From positions 1 through 64,000 of the forward strand of contig NZ_LT607753.1 in NCBI RefSeq assembly GCF_900090295.1: 64,000 nucleotides of DNA. The letters are read 5' to 3'. Shown here piece by piece: positions 17,587-26,757 of this stretch; the stretch's first letter is position 1; each line of letters opens with the position of its first letter. The notes beneath the pieces are model-generated. The model saw only the letters and a program-made list of their open reading frames with translations. It ran no database searches and was not told the origin of the DNA. The DNA is from Micromonospora coxensis. GTDB lineage: Bacteria; Actinomycetota; Actinomycetes; Mycobacteriales; Micromonosporaceae. The position numbers and the translations under genes are program-made.

Positions 17587-18555
17587 TCAACGTACGGCAG
17601 GCGTGGGTGGCGGCGGGTCGATCGCCAGACCCACCTCGGCGTACGGCCCGAGGTTGCCCGAGCTGTCCCGGGCGCGCACCCGCACCCAATACGTGCCGTA
17701 GCCGTGGTACGGGACGTACCCGCTGGTGCCGCCGACCGTGCTGATCAGCGTGCCGTTGAGGTAGACCTCGTAGCCGACGAGGAACGTCTCGTCCGTCGCG
17801 GCGTCCCAGCGCACCGCCAGGTTGCCCTGGGAGAGGCCCCCGATCCGCAGGTTCGCCGGGGCGGTCGGTGGCGTGGAGTCCGGCACCTGCCCGAAGTGGA
17901 TCGGCGCGAACGGGGAGATGTTGCCGGCCGCGTCGAGCGCGCGTACCCCGTAGGTGGTGACCATCGGCGGCGGCGTCGGCATGCTGAAGCTCGTCGCCGT
18001 CGTGCTGGCGACCAGGGTGGTGCGGTGGAAGATCTGGTACTCGACCACGCCGGTGTCGTCGGTCGACGGCTCCCAGGTGAGGGTGGTCGTCGGGCCGGCG
18101 AGGTAGCGGGCGTTGCCGGGGGTCGACGGTGGGGTCACGTCGACCCGCGTCGGGCCGGCGCAGGGTGCGCCGTTGACCGTGCAGCCCTGGGGAGCGCCGT
18201 GGCCCTCGGCCACCCAGCCGAAGCTGGTCGAGGCGCCGGCGGTAAGCGTGCCGTTCCAGGACAGGTTGGTGAAGACGAGACGGTCACCGGCGCGGGTCAG
18301 TTGGGCGTTCCAGTGCGAGCCGAGCGTGGTGCCGGCCGGCAGGCCGAACTCCACCCGCCAGGAGGTCAGCGTCACGTCGCTGTCGTTGCGCACGGTCATC
18401 GTGCCGACGTAACCGCTGGACCACTCGCTCGTCTTGACGAAGGACGCGGTCGCCGCGTGTGCGGGCGCGGGCAGCACGATGATCGCGGCCAGGCCCACGA
18501 CGACCGCCGTGGCGAGTCGGACGGCCCGACGCGGGAGAACGGCGCGGAGTCTCAT
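17587..18555 (-). CDS. Secreted CBM2 plus two fibronectin type III domains
   Basis: This is a secreted binding protein of 322 residues without a catalytic domain. After a signal peptide (RAVRLATAVVVGLAAIIVL, cut after AHA) comes a family 2 carbohydrate-binding module, residues about 35-135, with the flat-face aromatic pattern SEWSSGYVGTMTV, SWRVEF, GSHWNAQL and NLSWNGTL, and an end Cys pair. Two FnIII modules follow (DVTPPSTPGNARYL and DSTPPTAPANLRIGG starts). ATG 18555 is preceded by GGGGG; an upstream ATG at 18576 lacks a ribosome site. It probably helps bind cellulose or xylan near the neighbouring xylanase. Confidence 0.85.
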   Translation of the reverse strand: MRLRAVLPRRAVRLATAVVVGLAAIIVLPAPAHAATASFVKTSEWSSGYVGTMTVRNDSDVTLTSWRVEFGLPAGTTLGSHWNAQLTRAGDRLVFTNLSWNGTLTAGASTSFGWVAEGHGAPQGCTVNGAPCAGPTRVDVTPPSTPGNARYLAGPTTTLTWEPSTDDTGVVEYQIFHRTTLVASTTATSFSMPTPPPMVTTYGVRALDAAGNISPFAPIHFGQVPDSTPPTAPANLRIGGLSQGNLAVRWDAATDETFLVGYEVYLNGTLISTVGGTSGYVPYHGYGTYWVRVRARDSSGNLGPYAEVGLAIDPPPPTPAVR

Positions 18556-18631
18556 GCCCCCGGATTGTAGAGACATCTGTCGATCGATGACATCGGCCGG
18601 GCGCAGGATGTGCGACGGCGGCGCGCGGCGC

Positions 18632-20080
18632 TCACCAGGGGCAGGGCGCGTAGTCCTTGAGGAAGCAGCCGTACAGGTCCTCGCCCTGCTCGCCGCGGAC
18701 GATCGGGTCGTACACCCGGGCCGCGCCGTCGACCAGGTCCAGCGGCGCGTGGAAGCCCTCCTCCGCCAGCCGCATCTTCGTCGGGTGGGGCCGCTCGTCG
18801 GTGATCCAGCCGGTGTCGACGCTGGTCATCAGGATGCCGTCGGTCAGCATCTCCTGCGCGCTGGTGCGGGTCAGCATGTTCAGCGCCGCCTTGGCCATGT
18901 TGGTGTGCGGGTGCCCCGGCCCCTTGTAGCCGCGGGAGAACTGCCCCTCCATCGCCGAGACGTTCACCACGTACTTGCGCCGCGCCGGTGCTGCGGCCAT
19001 CGCCGGCCGCAGCCGGCTGACCAGCACGAACGGGGCCGTCACGTTGCACAGCTGCACCTCGAGCAGCTCGACCGGGTCGACCTCGTGCACCCGCTGCACC
19101 CAGCTGTTGACCGGGTCGAGGTCCGGCACCAGGCCGCCGGCGTCGATGGCGGTGGCCGCCGCGATCCGCTCCGGTGAGGCGGAGCCGCTGGTCAGCGCCA
19201 GGGCGGTCAGCGCCTGCGGGGTGATCCCGCTCGACTGCGGCAGGCCGGCCGGCTCGCCCCCGCCGCCCGCCTTGGTGAACGTGATCATCTCGGGCAGGGG
19301 GCCGTCCGGCAGGGCCGCGGCCTCGGCGGCGACGAGCTGCGCGTACGCCCCGGGTGAGCGGCGGACGGTCTGCGCCGCGTTGTTGATCAGGATGTCCAGG
19401 GGCCCCTGGGCGCTGACGGAGTCGGCGAGGGCGATCACCTGGGCCGGGTCGCGCAGGTCGATCCCGGCGATCCGCAGGCGGTGCAGCCAGTCCGCGCTGT
19501 CGGGCATCGCCGCGAACCGGCGCACCGCGTCGTGCGGGAACCGGGTGGTCACCGTGGTGTGCGCGCCGTCGCGCAGCAGCCGCAGCGCGATGTACATGCC
19601 GATCTTCGCCCGGCCGCCGGTGAGCAGCGCGCGCCGGCCGGTCAGGTCGGTGCGGGCGTCGCGGCGCTCCCGGTTGAGCGCGGCGCAGGGCGGGCAGAGC
19701 TGGTGGTAGAAGGCGTCCACCTCGCGGTAGCGCTGCTTGCAGACGTAGCAGCCGCGTGGGTGGTGCAGGATGCCGGCGGTGGCGCCGGTGGTGGGGGAGG
19801 CCAGCGGGATCCCCTGGGTCTCGTCGTCGATCCGCCCCGGCGCGCCGGTGGCGGTGGCGGCCGTCACCGCGCGGTCGGCCGTGAGCAGGGCCTCCCGCCG
19901 TTCCTCCCGCCGCCGCTGCTTGATCACCTTGTAGAGCTTCGCGGTCGCCCGCTGTACCCGCACCACGTCCGGGTGATCGGAGGGCAGGGACTCCAGCGCC
20001 TCGAAGACGCCGAGGCAGGTCTCCAGCAGGCTCGGGTCGATTCCGTTCTGACCGCTGTGTGCAGTGGTGTCCGCCGTCAT
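18632..20080 (-). CDS. Short-chain dehydrogenase with N-terminal zinc ribbon
   Basis: This is a 482-residue SDR-like oxidoreductase. The N-terminal 110 residues are helical ([28 protein letters not shown]). A four-cysteine ribbon follows, [13 protein letters not shown] with [10 protein letters not shown], which should bind one zinc. The Rossmann segment starts at [14 protein letters not shown], and [10 protein letters not shown] is the NNA motif. The usual Ser-Tyr-Lys appears as [15 protein letters not shown], then [18 protein letters not shown], so an extended loop separates the catalytic Tyr and Lys. VDTGWITDE matches the SDR end. The fused ribbon is unusual for the family. I can name neither substrate nor pathway; neighbours give no hint. 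Confidence 0.78.
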   Translation of the reverse strand: MTADTTAHSGQNGIDPSLLETCLGVFEALESLPSDHPDVVRVQRATAKLYKVIKQRRREERREALLTADRAVTAATATGAPGRIDDETQGIPLASPTTGATAGILHHPRGCYVCKQRYREVDAFYHQLCPPCAALNRERRDARTDLTGRRALLTGGRAKIGMYIALRLLRDGAHTTVTTRFPHDAVRRFAAMPDSADWLHRLRIAGIDLRDPAQVIALADSVSAQGPLDILINNAAQTVRRSPGAYAQLVAAEAAALPDGPLPEMITFTKAGGGGEPAGLPQSSGITPQALTALALTSGSASPERIAAATAIDAGGLVPDLDPVNSWVQRVHEVDPVELLEVQLCNVTAPFVLVSRLRPAMAAAPARRKYVVNVSAMEGQFSRGYKGPGHPHTNMAKAALNMLTRTSAQEMLTDGILMTSVDTGWITDERPHPTKMRLAEEGFHAPLDLVDGAARVYDPIVRGEQGEDLYGCFLKDYAPCPW

Positions 20081-20672
20081 CCGTGCTGTCTCGTTCCGTT
20101 CCCTGCGCCGGATCTCCCCGGCCCGCCCCACGTCCGACCCGGAACTGTACGCACCGCACCGCCGCCGACGCATCCCGCACCTGCCGGTGGGTCCGACCGC
20201 CGCCGCGTCGGCCTGTCTGGCGTACGGAGCCGTGCGCGGCGCGCCGTGCCGAAAGAGCGGGACGGAGCCGGTCGGTGGGTGCAGGCTCCGAAAGGTATCG
20301 AAACTTCCGCCGGCACAGTCCGCGCCCGTTGCTCGACGGAGGGTGGAGCCGGTCATCGCACGGAGTCGGCGACGGGTCGCGGATCAGGGTAGAGGGCGCG
20401 AGCCGGGCCATGATCGTGTCACTGAAACATTTCCGAAAGTTGTTGACACCCGTCGGTGTCCGGCCGATGCTTTCGGCATCGGCAGGCTTCCACCACTGTC
20501 GATCCGGATCGCCCCGCCGGGATCCGGTTTCCCCGGTCGTCGGGCACCCGGCGACCGGCCCACCTCGCCGCGCGGTGCGACGTCCGACGCATGGGCGCCC
20601 GTCCCGGCCACCCCACGTCCCGGCACGTCGTGTCGCGCTGCCCGGCTCCCGTCCCGAGGAGGAAGCACGAAC
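20081..20672. other. 592 bp gene-free interval with the xylanase promoter
   Basis: No coding region is convincing here. The xylanase control region is at 20421-20480, including a small perfect hairpin, CCGATGC-TTTCG-GCATCGG, at 20464-20482. Confidence 0.5.
20421..20471 (+). promoter_or_regulatory. Candidate xylanase promoter and operator
   Basis: Interleaved inverted repeats GAAACATTTC and TTTCCGAAA (20424-20438) resemble the GAAA/TTTC sites at actinomycete xylanase promoters. They directly precede TTGACA (20443-20448). A weak -10, GATGCT, begins 17 bp later. The leader to ATG 20673 would be about 195 nt. Confidence 0.45.
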
Positions 20673-21665
20673 ATGAACGACGCCCCCGCACCCCCGAAGG
20701 GTCGCCGACGCGGCCCCCTCAGGCTGCTCGTCAGCGGCGCCTGTGCCGTCCTGCTGGTCGCCGCCACGATGCTGCTGCCCGGCGCCGCCCACGCGGCCGT
20801 GACCTCCAACCAGACCGGCACCCACGACGGCTACTTCTACTCGTTCTGGACCGACAGCCCCGGAACGGTCTCCATGGAACTGGGCTCCGGCGGCAACTAC
20901 AGCACCTCGTGGCGCAACACCGGCAACTTCGTCGCCGGCAAGGGCTGGAGCACCGGCGGCCGCCGCAGCGTGAGCTACTCGGGCAGCTTCAACCCGTCCG
21001 GCAACGCGTACCTGACCCTCTACGGCTGGACGACGAGCCCGCTCGTGGAGTACTACATCGTCGACAACTGGGGCACCTACCGGCCCACCGGGACGTACAA
21101 GGGCACGGTCACCAGCGACGGCGGCACGTACGACATCTACGAGACGACCCGGTACAACGCCCCCTCCATCATCGGCACCGCGACCTTCAAGCAGTTCTGG
21201 AGCGTCCGGCAGGCCAAGCGGACGGGCGGCACCATCACCAGCGGCAACCACTTCGACGCGTGGGCCCGCAACGGCATGAACATGGGTACCCACAACTACA
21301 TGATCATGGCGACCGAGGGATACCAGAGCAGCGGCAGCTCCAACATCACGCTCGGCGGCTCCTCCGGTGGTGGAGGCGGCGGCGGTGGGGGCGGTGGCGG
21401 CGGCTGCACCGCGACGCTCTCCGCCGGCCAGCAGTGGAGCGACCGGTACAACCTCAACGTCTCCGTCTCGGGCGCCACCAACTGGACCGTGACGATGACC
21501 GTCCCGTCGCCCGCGAAGGTCATCGCGACCTGGAACGTCAGCGCCAGCTACCCCAGCGCCCAGGTGCTGACCGCCCGGCCCAACGGCAACGGCAACAACT
21601 GGGGCGTGACCATCCAGCACAACGGCAACTGGACCTGGCCCACGGTCTCCTGCAGCACGGGCTGA
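20673..21665 (+). CDS. Secreted GH11 endo-1,4-beta-xylanase with C-terminal CBM2
   Basis: This 330-residue xylanase hydrolyses xylan outside the cell. The signal peptide spans about 42 residues (cut after AHA). The GH11 jelly-roll runs to about residue 230. The nucleophile Glu lies in [11 protein letters not shown] and the acid/base Glu in [30 protein letters not shown] is also typical. A run of 13 glycines links to a CBM2-type module ([16 protein letters not shown] to WPTVSCSTG) bounded by two cysteines. ATG 20673 follows GAGGAGGAA. It is intact and of normal length. Confidence 0.95.
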   Translation: MNDAPAPPKGRRRGPLRLLVSGACAVLLVAATMLLPGAAHAAVTSNQTGTHDGYFYSFWTDSPGTVSMELGSGGNYSTSWRNTGNFVAGKGWSTGGRRSVSYSGSFNPSGNAYLTLYGWTTSPLVEYYIVDNWGTYRPTGTYKGTVTSDGGTYDIYETTRYNAPSIIGTATFKQFWSVRQAKRTGGTITSGNHFDAWARNGMNMGTHNYMIMATEGYQSSGSSNITLGGSSGGGGGGGGGGGGGCTATLSAGQQWSDRYNLNVSVSGATNWTVTMTVPSPAKVIATWNVSASYPSAQVLTARPNGNGNNWGVTIQHNGNWTWPTVSCSTG

Positions 21666-21686
21666 CCGTCGGCGCCCGCGCCGCGA

Positions 21687-21720
21687 CCGGGCCCGGCCAC
21701 CTCCCGGTGACCGGGCCCGG
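21687..21720 (+). terminator. Hairpin after the xylanase
   Basis: Two copies of the self-complementary CCGGGCCCGG (21687-21696, 21711-21720) can pair across a 14 nt loop just after the xylanase stop. Confidence 0.6.
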
Positions 21721-21943
21721 ACCCGTCGGGCGAGGTCGAACCGGTCCAGGTCCATGACCGTGACCCGGGCCGTGACGAAGTCCCCGGACGAAGTGCCCTG
21801 CCCGGCGCGGCCGGCGTGCACCTCCGCGGTGGCGCGCGGCGTGGAGTGCGCCGCCCCGACGCCGGGGTCGACGGGCGGGAGCAGCAGGGGTGGCGGCGCG
21901 GATCGGCCGGTGCGGGTGGTCGGGGTGACCTATCGTCGCCGTC

Positions 21944-22561
21944 ATGAGCGCCGACGAGAAGCAGCGCCGGGTCTGGGACCGGCACGCCGCCGGCTACGAC
22001 CGGCAGATGAACCTGCTCGAGCGCCGCTTCCTGCGCGACACCCGAGCCTGGATCGGCCGCCAGGCCACCGGCGACACCCTGGAGGTCGCGGTCGGCACCG
22101 GGCGGAACCTGCCGTACTACGCCGCCGACGTGCGCCTCACCGGCGTGGACCTGAGCCCCCGGATGCTGGAGATCGCCCGACGGCGGGCCGCCGAACTCGG
22201 CCGCGAGGTGGACCTGCGCCTGGGCACCGCGCACCGGTTGGAGTTCCCCGACGCCAGTTTCGACTCCGTCGTCTGCACGCTCTCGCTCTGCGCGATCCCC
22301 GACGACCAGCGGGCCGTCGCCGAGATGATCCGGGTGCTGCGCCCCGGTGGGCTGCTCCTGCTGGCCGACCACGTGGTCGGCGCCACCCGGCCGATCCGCG
22401 CCGTCCAGCGCCTCCTCGAACTGGTCAGCGTCCCGGCCGCCGGCGAGCACTTCCGACGCCGCCCGATCACCCACGTGGCGGCGGCCGGCCTGCACATCGA
22501 GAAGCACGAGCGGTTCGCCCGCGGCGTGGTCGAACGCCTCGCCGCCCGGCGACCGGCCTGA
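21944..22561 (+). CDS. Class I SAM-dependent methyltransferase (UbiE-like)
   Basis: This 205-residue protein has a Rossmann-type methyltransferase fold. The SAM-binding motif I is LEVAVGTGRNLPYY. Motif II (TGVDLSPRMLEIARRRA) and the post-motif CTLSLCAIPDDQRAVAEM with VLRPGGLLLLADHV are typical of the UbiE/COQ5 group acting on quinones, sterols or lipids. The ATG 21944 start gives SADEKQRRVWDRHAAGYDRQ. Its nearest neighbours do not suggest a substrate. Confidence 0.85.
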   Translation: MSADEKQRRVWDRHAAGYDRQMNLLERRFLRDTRAWIGRQATGDTLEVAVGTGRNLPYYAADVRLTGVDLSPRMLEIARRRAAELGREVDLRLGTAHRLEFPDASFDSVVCTLSLCAIPDDQRAVAEMIRVLRPGGLLLLADHVVGATRPIRAVQRLLELVSVPAAGEHFRRRPITHVAAAGLHIEKHERFARGVVERLAARRPA

Positions 22562-22630
22562 CGGCCGGGGCGACGGCGGCACCGGTGAGCAGGGCGACCT
22601 GGACGCGGCACCGCGGGCCGGAGCCTCGGC

Positions 22631-23149
22631 TCACCCGATGCCGCTGAGCGTCCCCGCGTCCCTCGGGCAGGACCAGACCGCCGTCCCGCCCGACAGGCGT
22701 GGCGTCGGCGGATGCGGGTGGCCCGGCCGGCAGCCCGGCCATGCCGTGTCACCCTCCTCCAGCGCCTTCTCCTGAAGGATGTCGGCGAGGGCGACGACGG
22801 CTTCCTCGACGGTCCTCACCATCGGCAGGGCGCCGACGGCGCCCGAGCGGCCCCCACCGGCGACGGCGTGCGGACCGCCCCCACCGGCGACGGCGTGCGG
22901 ACCGCCCCCACCGGCGACGGCGTGCGCGCCGCCTCCACCGGCGACGGCGTGCGGACCGCCTCCACCGGCGGCGGCGTGCGGGCCGCCCCCACCGGCGACG
23001 CGGTAGGCGACGAGGATGGCGTCCAGCGTGTCGAGCCGCACGCCGGTCGGCTCGACCGCGGCGCCCCGCGACCGGAAGTCGGCCGAGACCCGTAGCAGCG
23101 CCGTCTCGTAGTGGTCGAGGGAGTGCAGCACCTCGTCGTCCCTGCTCAT
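22631..23149 (-). CDS. Hypothetical protein with internal nonapeptide repeats and a Cys/His-rich tail
   Basis: This is a 172-residue protein of unknown function. Residues 1-50 look helical (DEVLHSLDHYETALLRVSADF). Then come five to six copies of a nonapeptide, AGGGGPHAV, encoded by a 27 bp tandem repeat. A helix follows (VEEAVVALADILQEKALEEG), and the tail PGCRPGHPHPPTPRLSGGTAVWSCPRDAG carries Cys and His residues resembling a small zinc-binding element. ATG 23149 has AAGG eight bases upstream. The repeat keeps frame in every unit, which supports translation. Confidence 0.55.
   Translation of the reverse strand: MSRDDEVLHSLDHYETALLRVSADFRSRGAAVEPTGVRLDTLDAILVAYRVAGGGGPHAAAGGGGPHAVAGGGGAHAVAGGGGPHAVAGGGGPHAVAGGGRSGAVGALPMVRTVEEAVVALADILQEKALEEGDTAWPGCRPGHPHPPTPRLSGGTAVWSCPRDAGTLSGIG
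22851..23000. repeat. 27 bp minisatellite, about 5.6 copies
   Basis: Units begin at 22851, 22878, 22905, 22932, 22959 and 22986 (partial). The first two are identical; later units differ by one to three bases, mostly silent. The period is a multiple of three, so copy number changes would keep the reading frame of the overlapping minus-strand gene. Confidence 0.9.
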
Positions 23150-23376
23150 CCGCGCCACCTTCGCACCCGACCCGCTGCCGGACCGGGAGTCGTTCCGCCC
23201 GCCGGGTGGGTCCGCGGGGCTCGCACGATCCTAGGTCGAGCCGCCGCACGACGACGGAGGTGTCCAGCTCGGGGGCTGCCGGCCGGGACTGGTGATTTTG
23301 CCGATGCGCGACCGGTGGTCGCCGCCGAAGACTGACGCACATCGATACCACTCCACGCCAGCAGGGAGTATCCGAC

Positions 23377-24276
23377 GTGCGATCACCCACCACCACCCGC
23401 CCCCGCTCCGCCGTCCGTACCGTGGCCGGGCTGGCTATGGCGGCAGTCCTGGCCGCCGGTGGCGTCCTGGCCACCTCGCCCGGCGCCCAGGCGGCGGAGA
23501 ACCCGTACGAGCGGGGTCCCGCCCCGACCAGCGCCATCCTGGAGGCCAGCCGCGGCCCCTTCGCCACCTCCTCGCAGAGCGTCTCGTCGTGGAGCGTCAC
23601 CGGCTTCGGCGGCGGCGTCATCTACTACCCGACCAGCACCAGCGAGGGCACCTTCGGCGCCATCGCCATCTCGCCCGGCTACACCGCCGCCTGGTCCAGC
23701 ATCAGCTGGCTCGGTCCGCGCATCGCCTCGCACGGGTTCGTGGTCATCGGCATCGAGACCAACAGCCGCCTGGACCAGCCGGACAGCCGGGGCCGGCAGC
23801 TGCTCGCCGCGCTCGACTACCTGGTCGAGCGCAGTTCGGTGCGCGGTCGGATCGACGGCACCCGGCTGGCCGTGGCCGGGCACTCGATGGGAGGTGGCGG
23901 CAGCCTGGAGGCCGCCGTCGCCCGGCCCTCGTTGCAGGCCGCCGTGCCGCTGGCGCCGTGGAACCTGGACAAGACCTGGTCCGACGTACGGGTGCCGACG
24001 CTGATCATCGGCGGCGAGAGCGACAGCATCGCCCCGGTCTCCTCGCACTCGGAGCCGTTCTACAGCAGCATCCCGGCCTCGTCGGAGAAGGCGTACCTGG
24101 AGCTCAACGGCGCGAGCCACTTCTTCCCGCAGACGGTGAACACGCCGACGGCCAAGCAGATGGTGGCCTGGCTGAAGCGCTTCGTCGACAACGACACCCG
24201 CTACGAGCAGTTCCTCTGCCCAGGGCCGAGCGGCTTCGAGATCCAGGAGTACCGCAACACCTGCCCGAGCTACTGA
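23377..24276 (+). CDS. Secreted polyester hydrolase (cutinase / PET hydrolase type)
   Basis: This 299-residue alpha/beta hydrolase is closely similar to Thermobifida-type cutinases that cleave aliphatic polyesters, cutin and PET. A signal peptide ends at AQA near residue 40, and the mature protein begins [18 protein letters not shown]. The nucleophile elbow is GHSMGGGG, the acid Asp lies in [10 protein letters not shown] and the His in NGASHFFPQ. The oxyanion Tyr is in [12 protein letters not shown] and the substrate-clamp Trp in [27 protein letters not shown] and the last Cys (NTCPSY) form the family's C-terminal disulfide. Family assignment is firm. Activity on PET is inference. Confidence 0.93.
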   Translation: MRSPTTTRPRSAVRTVAGLAMAAVLAAGGVLATSPGAQAAENPYERGPAPTSAILEASRGPFATSSQSVSSWSVTGFGGGVIYYPTSTSEGTFGAIAISPGYTAAWSSISWLGPRIASHGFVVIGIETNSRLDQPDSRGRQLLAALDYLVERSSVRGRIDGTRLAVAGHSMGGGGSLEAAVARPSLQAAVPLAPWNLDKTWSDVRVPTLIIGGESDSIAPVSSHSEPFYSSIPASSEKAYLELNGASHFFPQTVNTPTAKQMVAWLKRFVDNDTRYEQFLCPGPSGFEIQEYRNTCPSY

Positions 24277-24284
24277 CCGCGACC

Positions 24285-24313
24285 CGGGGCGGCCGCCAGG
24301 CGCGGCCGCCCCG
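24285..24313 (+). terminator. Terminator after the polyester hydrolase
   Basis: A perfect 12 bp stem, CGGGGCGGCCGC with its complement, and a 5 nt loop begin 9 bases after the stop codon. Confidence 0.8.
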
Positions 24314-24350
24314 ACCCGCGTGCGGCGTCGGCGCGACGGTCCGGACGGCT

Positions 24351-24393
24351 TTCGTGGCGTGCCGGGATCGCCATATGATGCACTGTCAGTGCA
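24351..24393 (+). promoter_or_regulatory. Promoter and TGCACTG-type operator of the acyl-CoA dehydrogenase pair
   Basis: TTCGTG (24351-24356), a 17 bp spacer and TATGAT (24374-24379) are followed at once by the perfect inverted repeat TGCACTG-T-CAGTGCA (24379-24393). Near copies occur at 26713, 38603, 38701 and, more weakly, 39747. Confidence 0.65.
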
Positions 24394-24413
24394 AATTCAT
24401 TGAGGAGGCGCGG

Positions 24414-25571
24414 GTGCCCGACCACACCGCCGACGGCCTGCGCGGGCTCGTCGCCGCGTTCCTGTCCCGCCACGACCCCGGCGGTGCGCGCACCGACTTC
24501 CTCCGCGCCCGGTTCGACGCCGGCCTGGCCCGGGTCGACTTCCCGGTCGGACTCGGCGGGCTGGCCGCGCCCCGGCACCTGCAACCGGTGGTCGACGAGG
24601 CCTTCGCCCGGGCCGGCGCGCCGGACAACCGGCCCCGGCGCAACAGCATCGGACTCGGCATGGCGGCGCCCACCCTGCTGCGGCACGGCACCCCGGCGCA
24701 GCGGCAGCGGTTCCTGCGTCCGCTGTGGTCCGGCGAGGAGATCTGGTGCCAGCTGTTCAGCGAGCCGGACGCCGGCTCCGACCTCGCCGGGCTGCGCACC
24801 CGCGCCGTGCGCGACGGCGACGACTGGGTGGTCACCGGGCAGAAGGTGTGGACATCCATGGCGCACCGCGCGCGGTGGGGCATCCTGCTCGCCCGGACCG
24901 CCCCGGACGCCCCGAAGCACCGGGGGATCACCTACTTCGTCTGCGACATGACCGCCCCCGGCGTCGAGGTGCGACCGCTGCGCCAGCTCACCGGCGAGGC
25001 GGAGTTCAACGAGGTCTTCCTCGCCGATGTCCGGCTGCCGGACGCCCTGCGGGTGGGCGCCGTCGACGACGGCTGGCGGGTCGCCCGGACCACCCTGATG
25101 AACGAGCGGGTCGCCATCGGCGGTCGACCGCTGCCCCGCGAGGGCGGCATGATCGGCGTACTGACCCGCCTCTGGCGCGAGCGCCCCGAGCTGCGTACTG
25201 CCGGCCTGCACGCCGAGGTCCTGCGGGTGTGGGTACGCGCCGAGGCGGCCCGGCTGACCGCGCTGCGGCTGCGTCAGCAGCTCGCCGCCGGGGAACCCGG
25301 GCCGGAGGGATCCGCGGTCAAGCTCTCCTTCGCCGACCTGGCCCAGCGGATCAGCGGGCTGGAGGTGGAGCTGCTGGGGGAGCAGGGGCTGCGCCACGAC
25401 GACTGGGCGATGCGCCGACCGGAGGAACCCGACCTGCTCGGCCGCACCGCCGCCTACCGCTACCTGCGGGCCCGGGGCAACTCGATCGAGGGTGGCACCT
25501 CCGAGATCCTGCGCACCGTCATCGCCGAGCGGGTGCTGGGCCTGCCGGCCGAACCGCGGGCCGAGCGATGA
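24414..25571 (+). CDS. Acyl-CoA dehydrogenase, first subunit of a paired set
   Basis: This is an FAD enzyme of 385 residues that introduces the alpha,beta double bond into an acyl-CoA. GTG 24414 follows GAGGAGG. The flavin and substrate motif reads CQLFSEPDAGSDLAGL, and VVTGQKVWTSMAHRA follows. The C-terminal motif is GNSIEGGTSEILRTVIAERVLGLP. It overlaps by 4 bp a second, more divergent dehydrogenase. Adjacent gene pairs of this kind encode alpha2beta2 enzymes in steroid and branched-chain catabolism (FadE28-FadE29 is the known example). The operator upstream ties it to the importer operon and the thiolase. Confidence 0.9.
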   Translation: MPDHTADGLRGLVAAFLSRHDPGGARTDFLRARFDAGLARVDFPVGLGGLAAPRHLQPVVDEAFARAGAPDNRPRRNSIGLGMAAPTLLRHGTPAQRQRFLRPLWSGEEIWCQLFSEPDAGSDLAGLRTRAVRDGDDWVVTGQKVWTSMAHRARWGILLARTAPDAPKHRGITYFVCDMTAPGVEVRPLRQLTGEAEFNEVFLADVRLPDALRVGAVDDGWRVARTTLMNERVAIGGRPLPREGGMIGVLTRLWRERPELRTAGLHAEVLRVWVRAEAARLTALRLRQQLAAGEPGPEGSAVKLSFADLAQRISGLEVELLGEQGLRHDDWAMRRPEEPDLLGRTAAYRYLRARGNSIEGGTSEILRTVIAERVLGLPAEPRAER

Positions 25572-26671
25572 CCGACCTGCGCTACGACGACGCCGAGGAG
25601 GCGCTGCGGGCCAGCGTCCGGGCGCTGCTCACCGCCCACGCGCCCCTCGACCGCACGCTCGCCCGCGTCGACGGCGACGAGCCGTACGACAGGAGTCTGT
25701 GGGCGCGGCTGGCCGGCCGGCTCGGCGCGGCCGGTCTGGCGGTGCCCACGGAGCACGGCGGCGCGGGCGCCGGCTTCCGCGAGGTGGCCGTCGTGCTGGA
25801 GGAGCTGGGCCGGGCGGTCGCGCCGGTGCCGTACCTCGGCAGCGCCGCGGTGGCGACCCGGGCCCTGCTGCGCTGCGGCGACGCCGAGCTGCTCGGGCAG
25901 CTCGCCACCGGGCGGCGCGCCGCCGCGCTGGCGGTCTCCGTCGCCGCCGGTCCCGACGCGCCGCCGCACGCGGTCGCGGTGGCCGGCGGCCCGGTGCTCT
26001 CCGGCGCGGTGACCGGCGTCGCCGACGCCCTCCCGGTCGAGGTGCTGCTCGTCCCCGCCGACGACGGGCTGTACGCGGTCGAGGCGGACGACCCGGGCGT
26101 GCGGATGACGCCGGTGGTCTCGCTCGACGGCACCCGGCCGCTGGCCGACATCGTGCTCACCCGCGCGCCGGGGCGGCGGATCTCCACCGGGCCGGCGGCC
26201 ACGGACGCGGTGACCGACGCGTTGGTCGCCGGCGCGGCGCTGCTCGCCTCCGAACAGGTCGGGGTGGCCCAGTGGTGTCTGGACACGACGGTCGAGTACG
26301 TCCGGCTCCGGCGTCAGTTCGGCCGGCCGATCGGCTCCTTCCAGGCGGTCAAGCACCGGCTGGCCGACGTCTGGGTGGAGGTCTCCGAGGCCCGCGCGGT
26401 GGCCCGGCACGCGGCCGACCGCCTCGCCGCCGACCACCCCGAGACGGCCCTGGCGGCGTCGCTGGCCCAGGCCCACTGCGCGGAGGTCGCGGTGCGCGCC
26501 GCGGAGACCTGCGTGCAGTTGCACGGCGGCATCGGCTTCACCTGGGAGCACCCGGCGCACCTGTACCTGAAGCGGGCCAAGAGCAGCGCGGTCGCGTTCG
26601 GCACCGCCGACCGCCACCGCGGCGTGCTGGCCCGGCTGGCCACGCTGCCCGGGCCGGTACCGGGCCCGTGA
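25568..26671 (+). CDS. Acyl-CoA dehydrogenase, second (probably non-catalytic) subunit
   Basis: This 367-residue partner of the preceding gene starts at ATG 25568 inside its stop region. The fold is recognisable (YDDAEEALRASVRALL, PTEHGGAGAGFREVAVVLEELGRAVAP, RRQFGRPIGSFQAVKHRLADVWV). However, the C-terminal EGT-type segment carrying the usual base is absent; HLYLKRAKSSAVAFGTADRHR replaces it. The central sheet domain is also reduced. This is the pattern of the structural subunit in heterotetrameric acyl-CoA dehydrogenases. It is probably cotranscribed with its partner, ending 86 bp before the importer operon. Confidence 0.85.
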   Translation: MTDLRYDDAEEALRASVRALLTAHAPLDRTLARVDGDEPYDRSLWARLAGRLGAAGLAVPTEHGGAGAGFREVAVVLEELGRAVAPVPYLGSAAVATRALLRCGDAELLGQLATGRRAAALAVSVAAGPDAPPHAVAVAGGPVLSGAVTGVADALPVEVLLVPADDGLYAVEADDPGVRMTPVVSLDGTRPLADIVLTRAPGRRISTGPAATDAVTDALVAGAALLASEQVGVAQWCLDTTVEYVRLRRQFGRPIGSFQAVKHRLADVWVEVSEARAVARHAADRLAADHPETALAASLAQAHCAEVAVRAAETCVQLHGGIGFTWEHPAHLYLKRAKSSAVAFGTADRHRGVLARLATLPGPVPGP

Positions 26672-26690
26672 CGACGAGGCATCGAAGGTA

Positions 26691-26727
26691 TTGACCGCGC
26701 ACCGCGGAAACGTACACTGGCAGTGCA
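26691..26727 (+). promoter_or_regulatory. Promoter and TGCACTG-type operator of the Liv-type importer
   Basis: TTGACC (26691-26696), a 16 bp spacer, then TACACTG-G-CAGTGCA (26713-26727), whose first six bases also form the -10 (TACACT). A repressor here would block polymerase directly. Confidence 0.65.
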
Positions 26728-26757
26728 AATAATGATCGTCTGGGCGAGGGACGGGTG

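Noticed and set aside
18552..21821. Very long open frame on the minus strand through the SDR and the xylanase region
   Set aside because: It is an out-of-frame shadow of genes on both strands, with Arg/Ala/Pro-rich composition and no domains. High GC makes such frames common.
22851..23000. CRISPR-like array
   Set aside because: The units are contiguous with no spacers and encode an in-frame peptide repeat.
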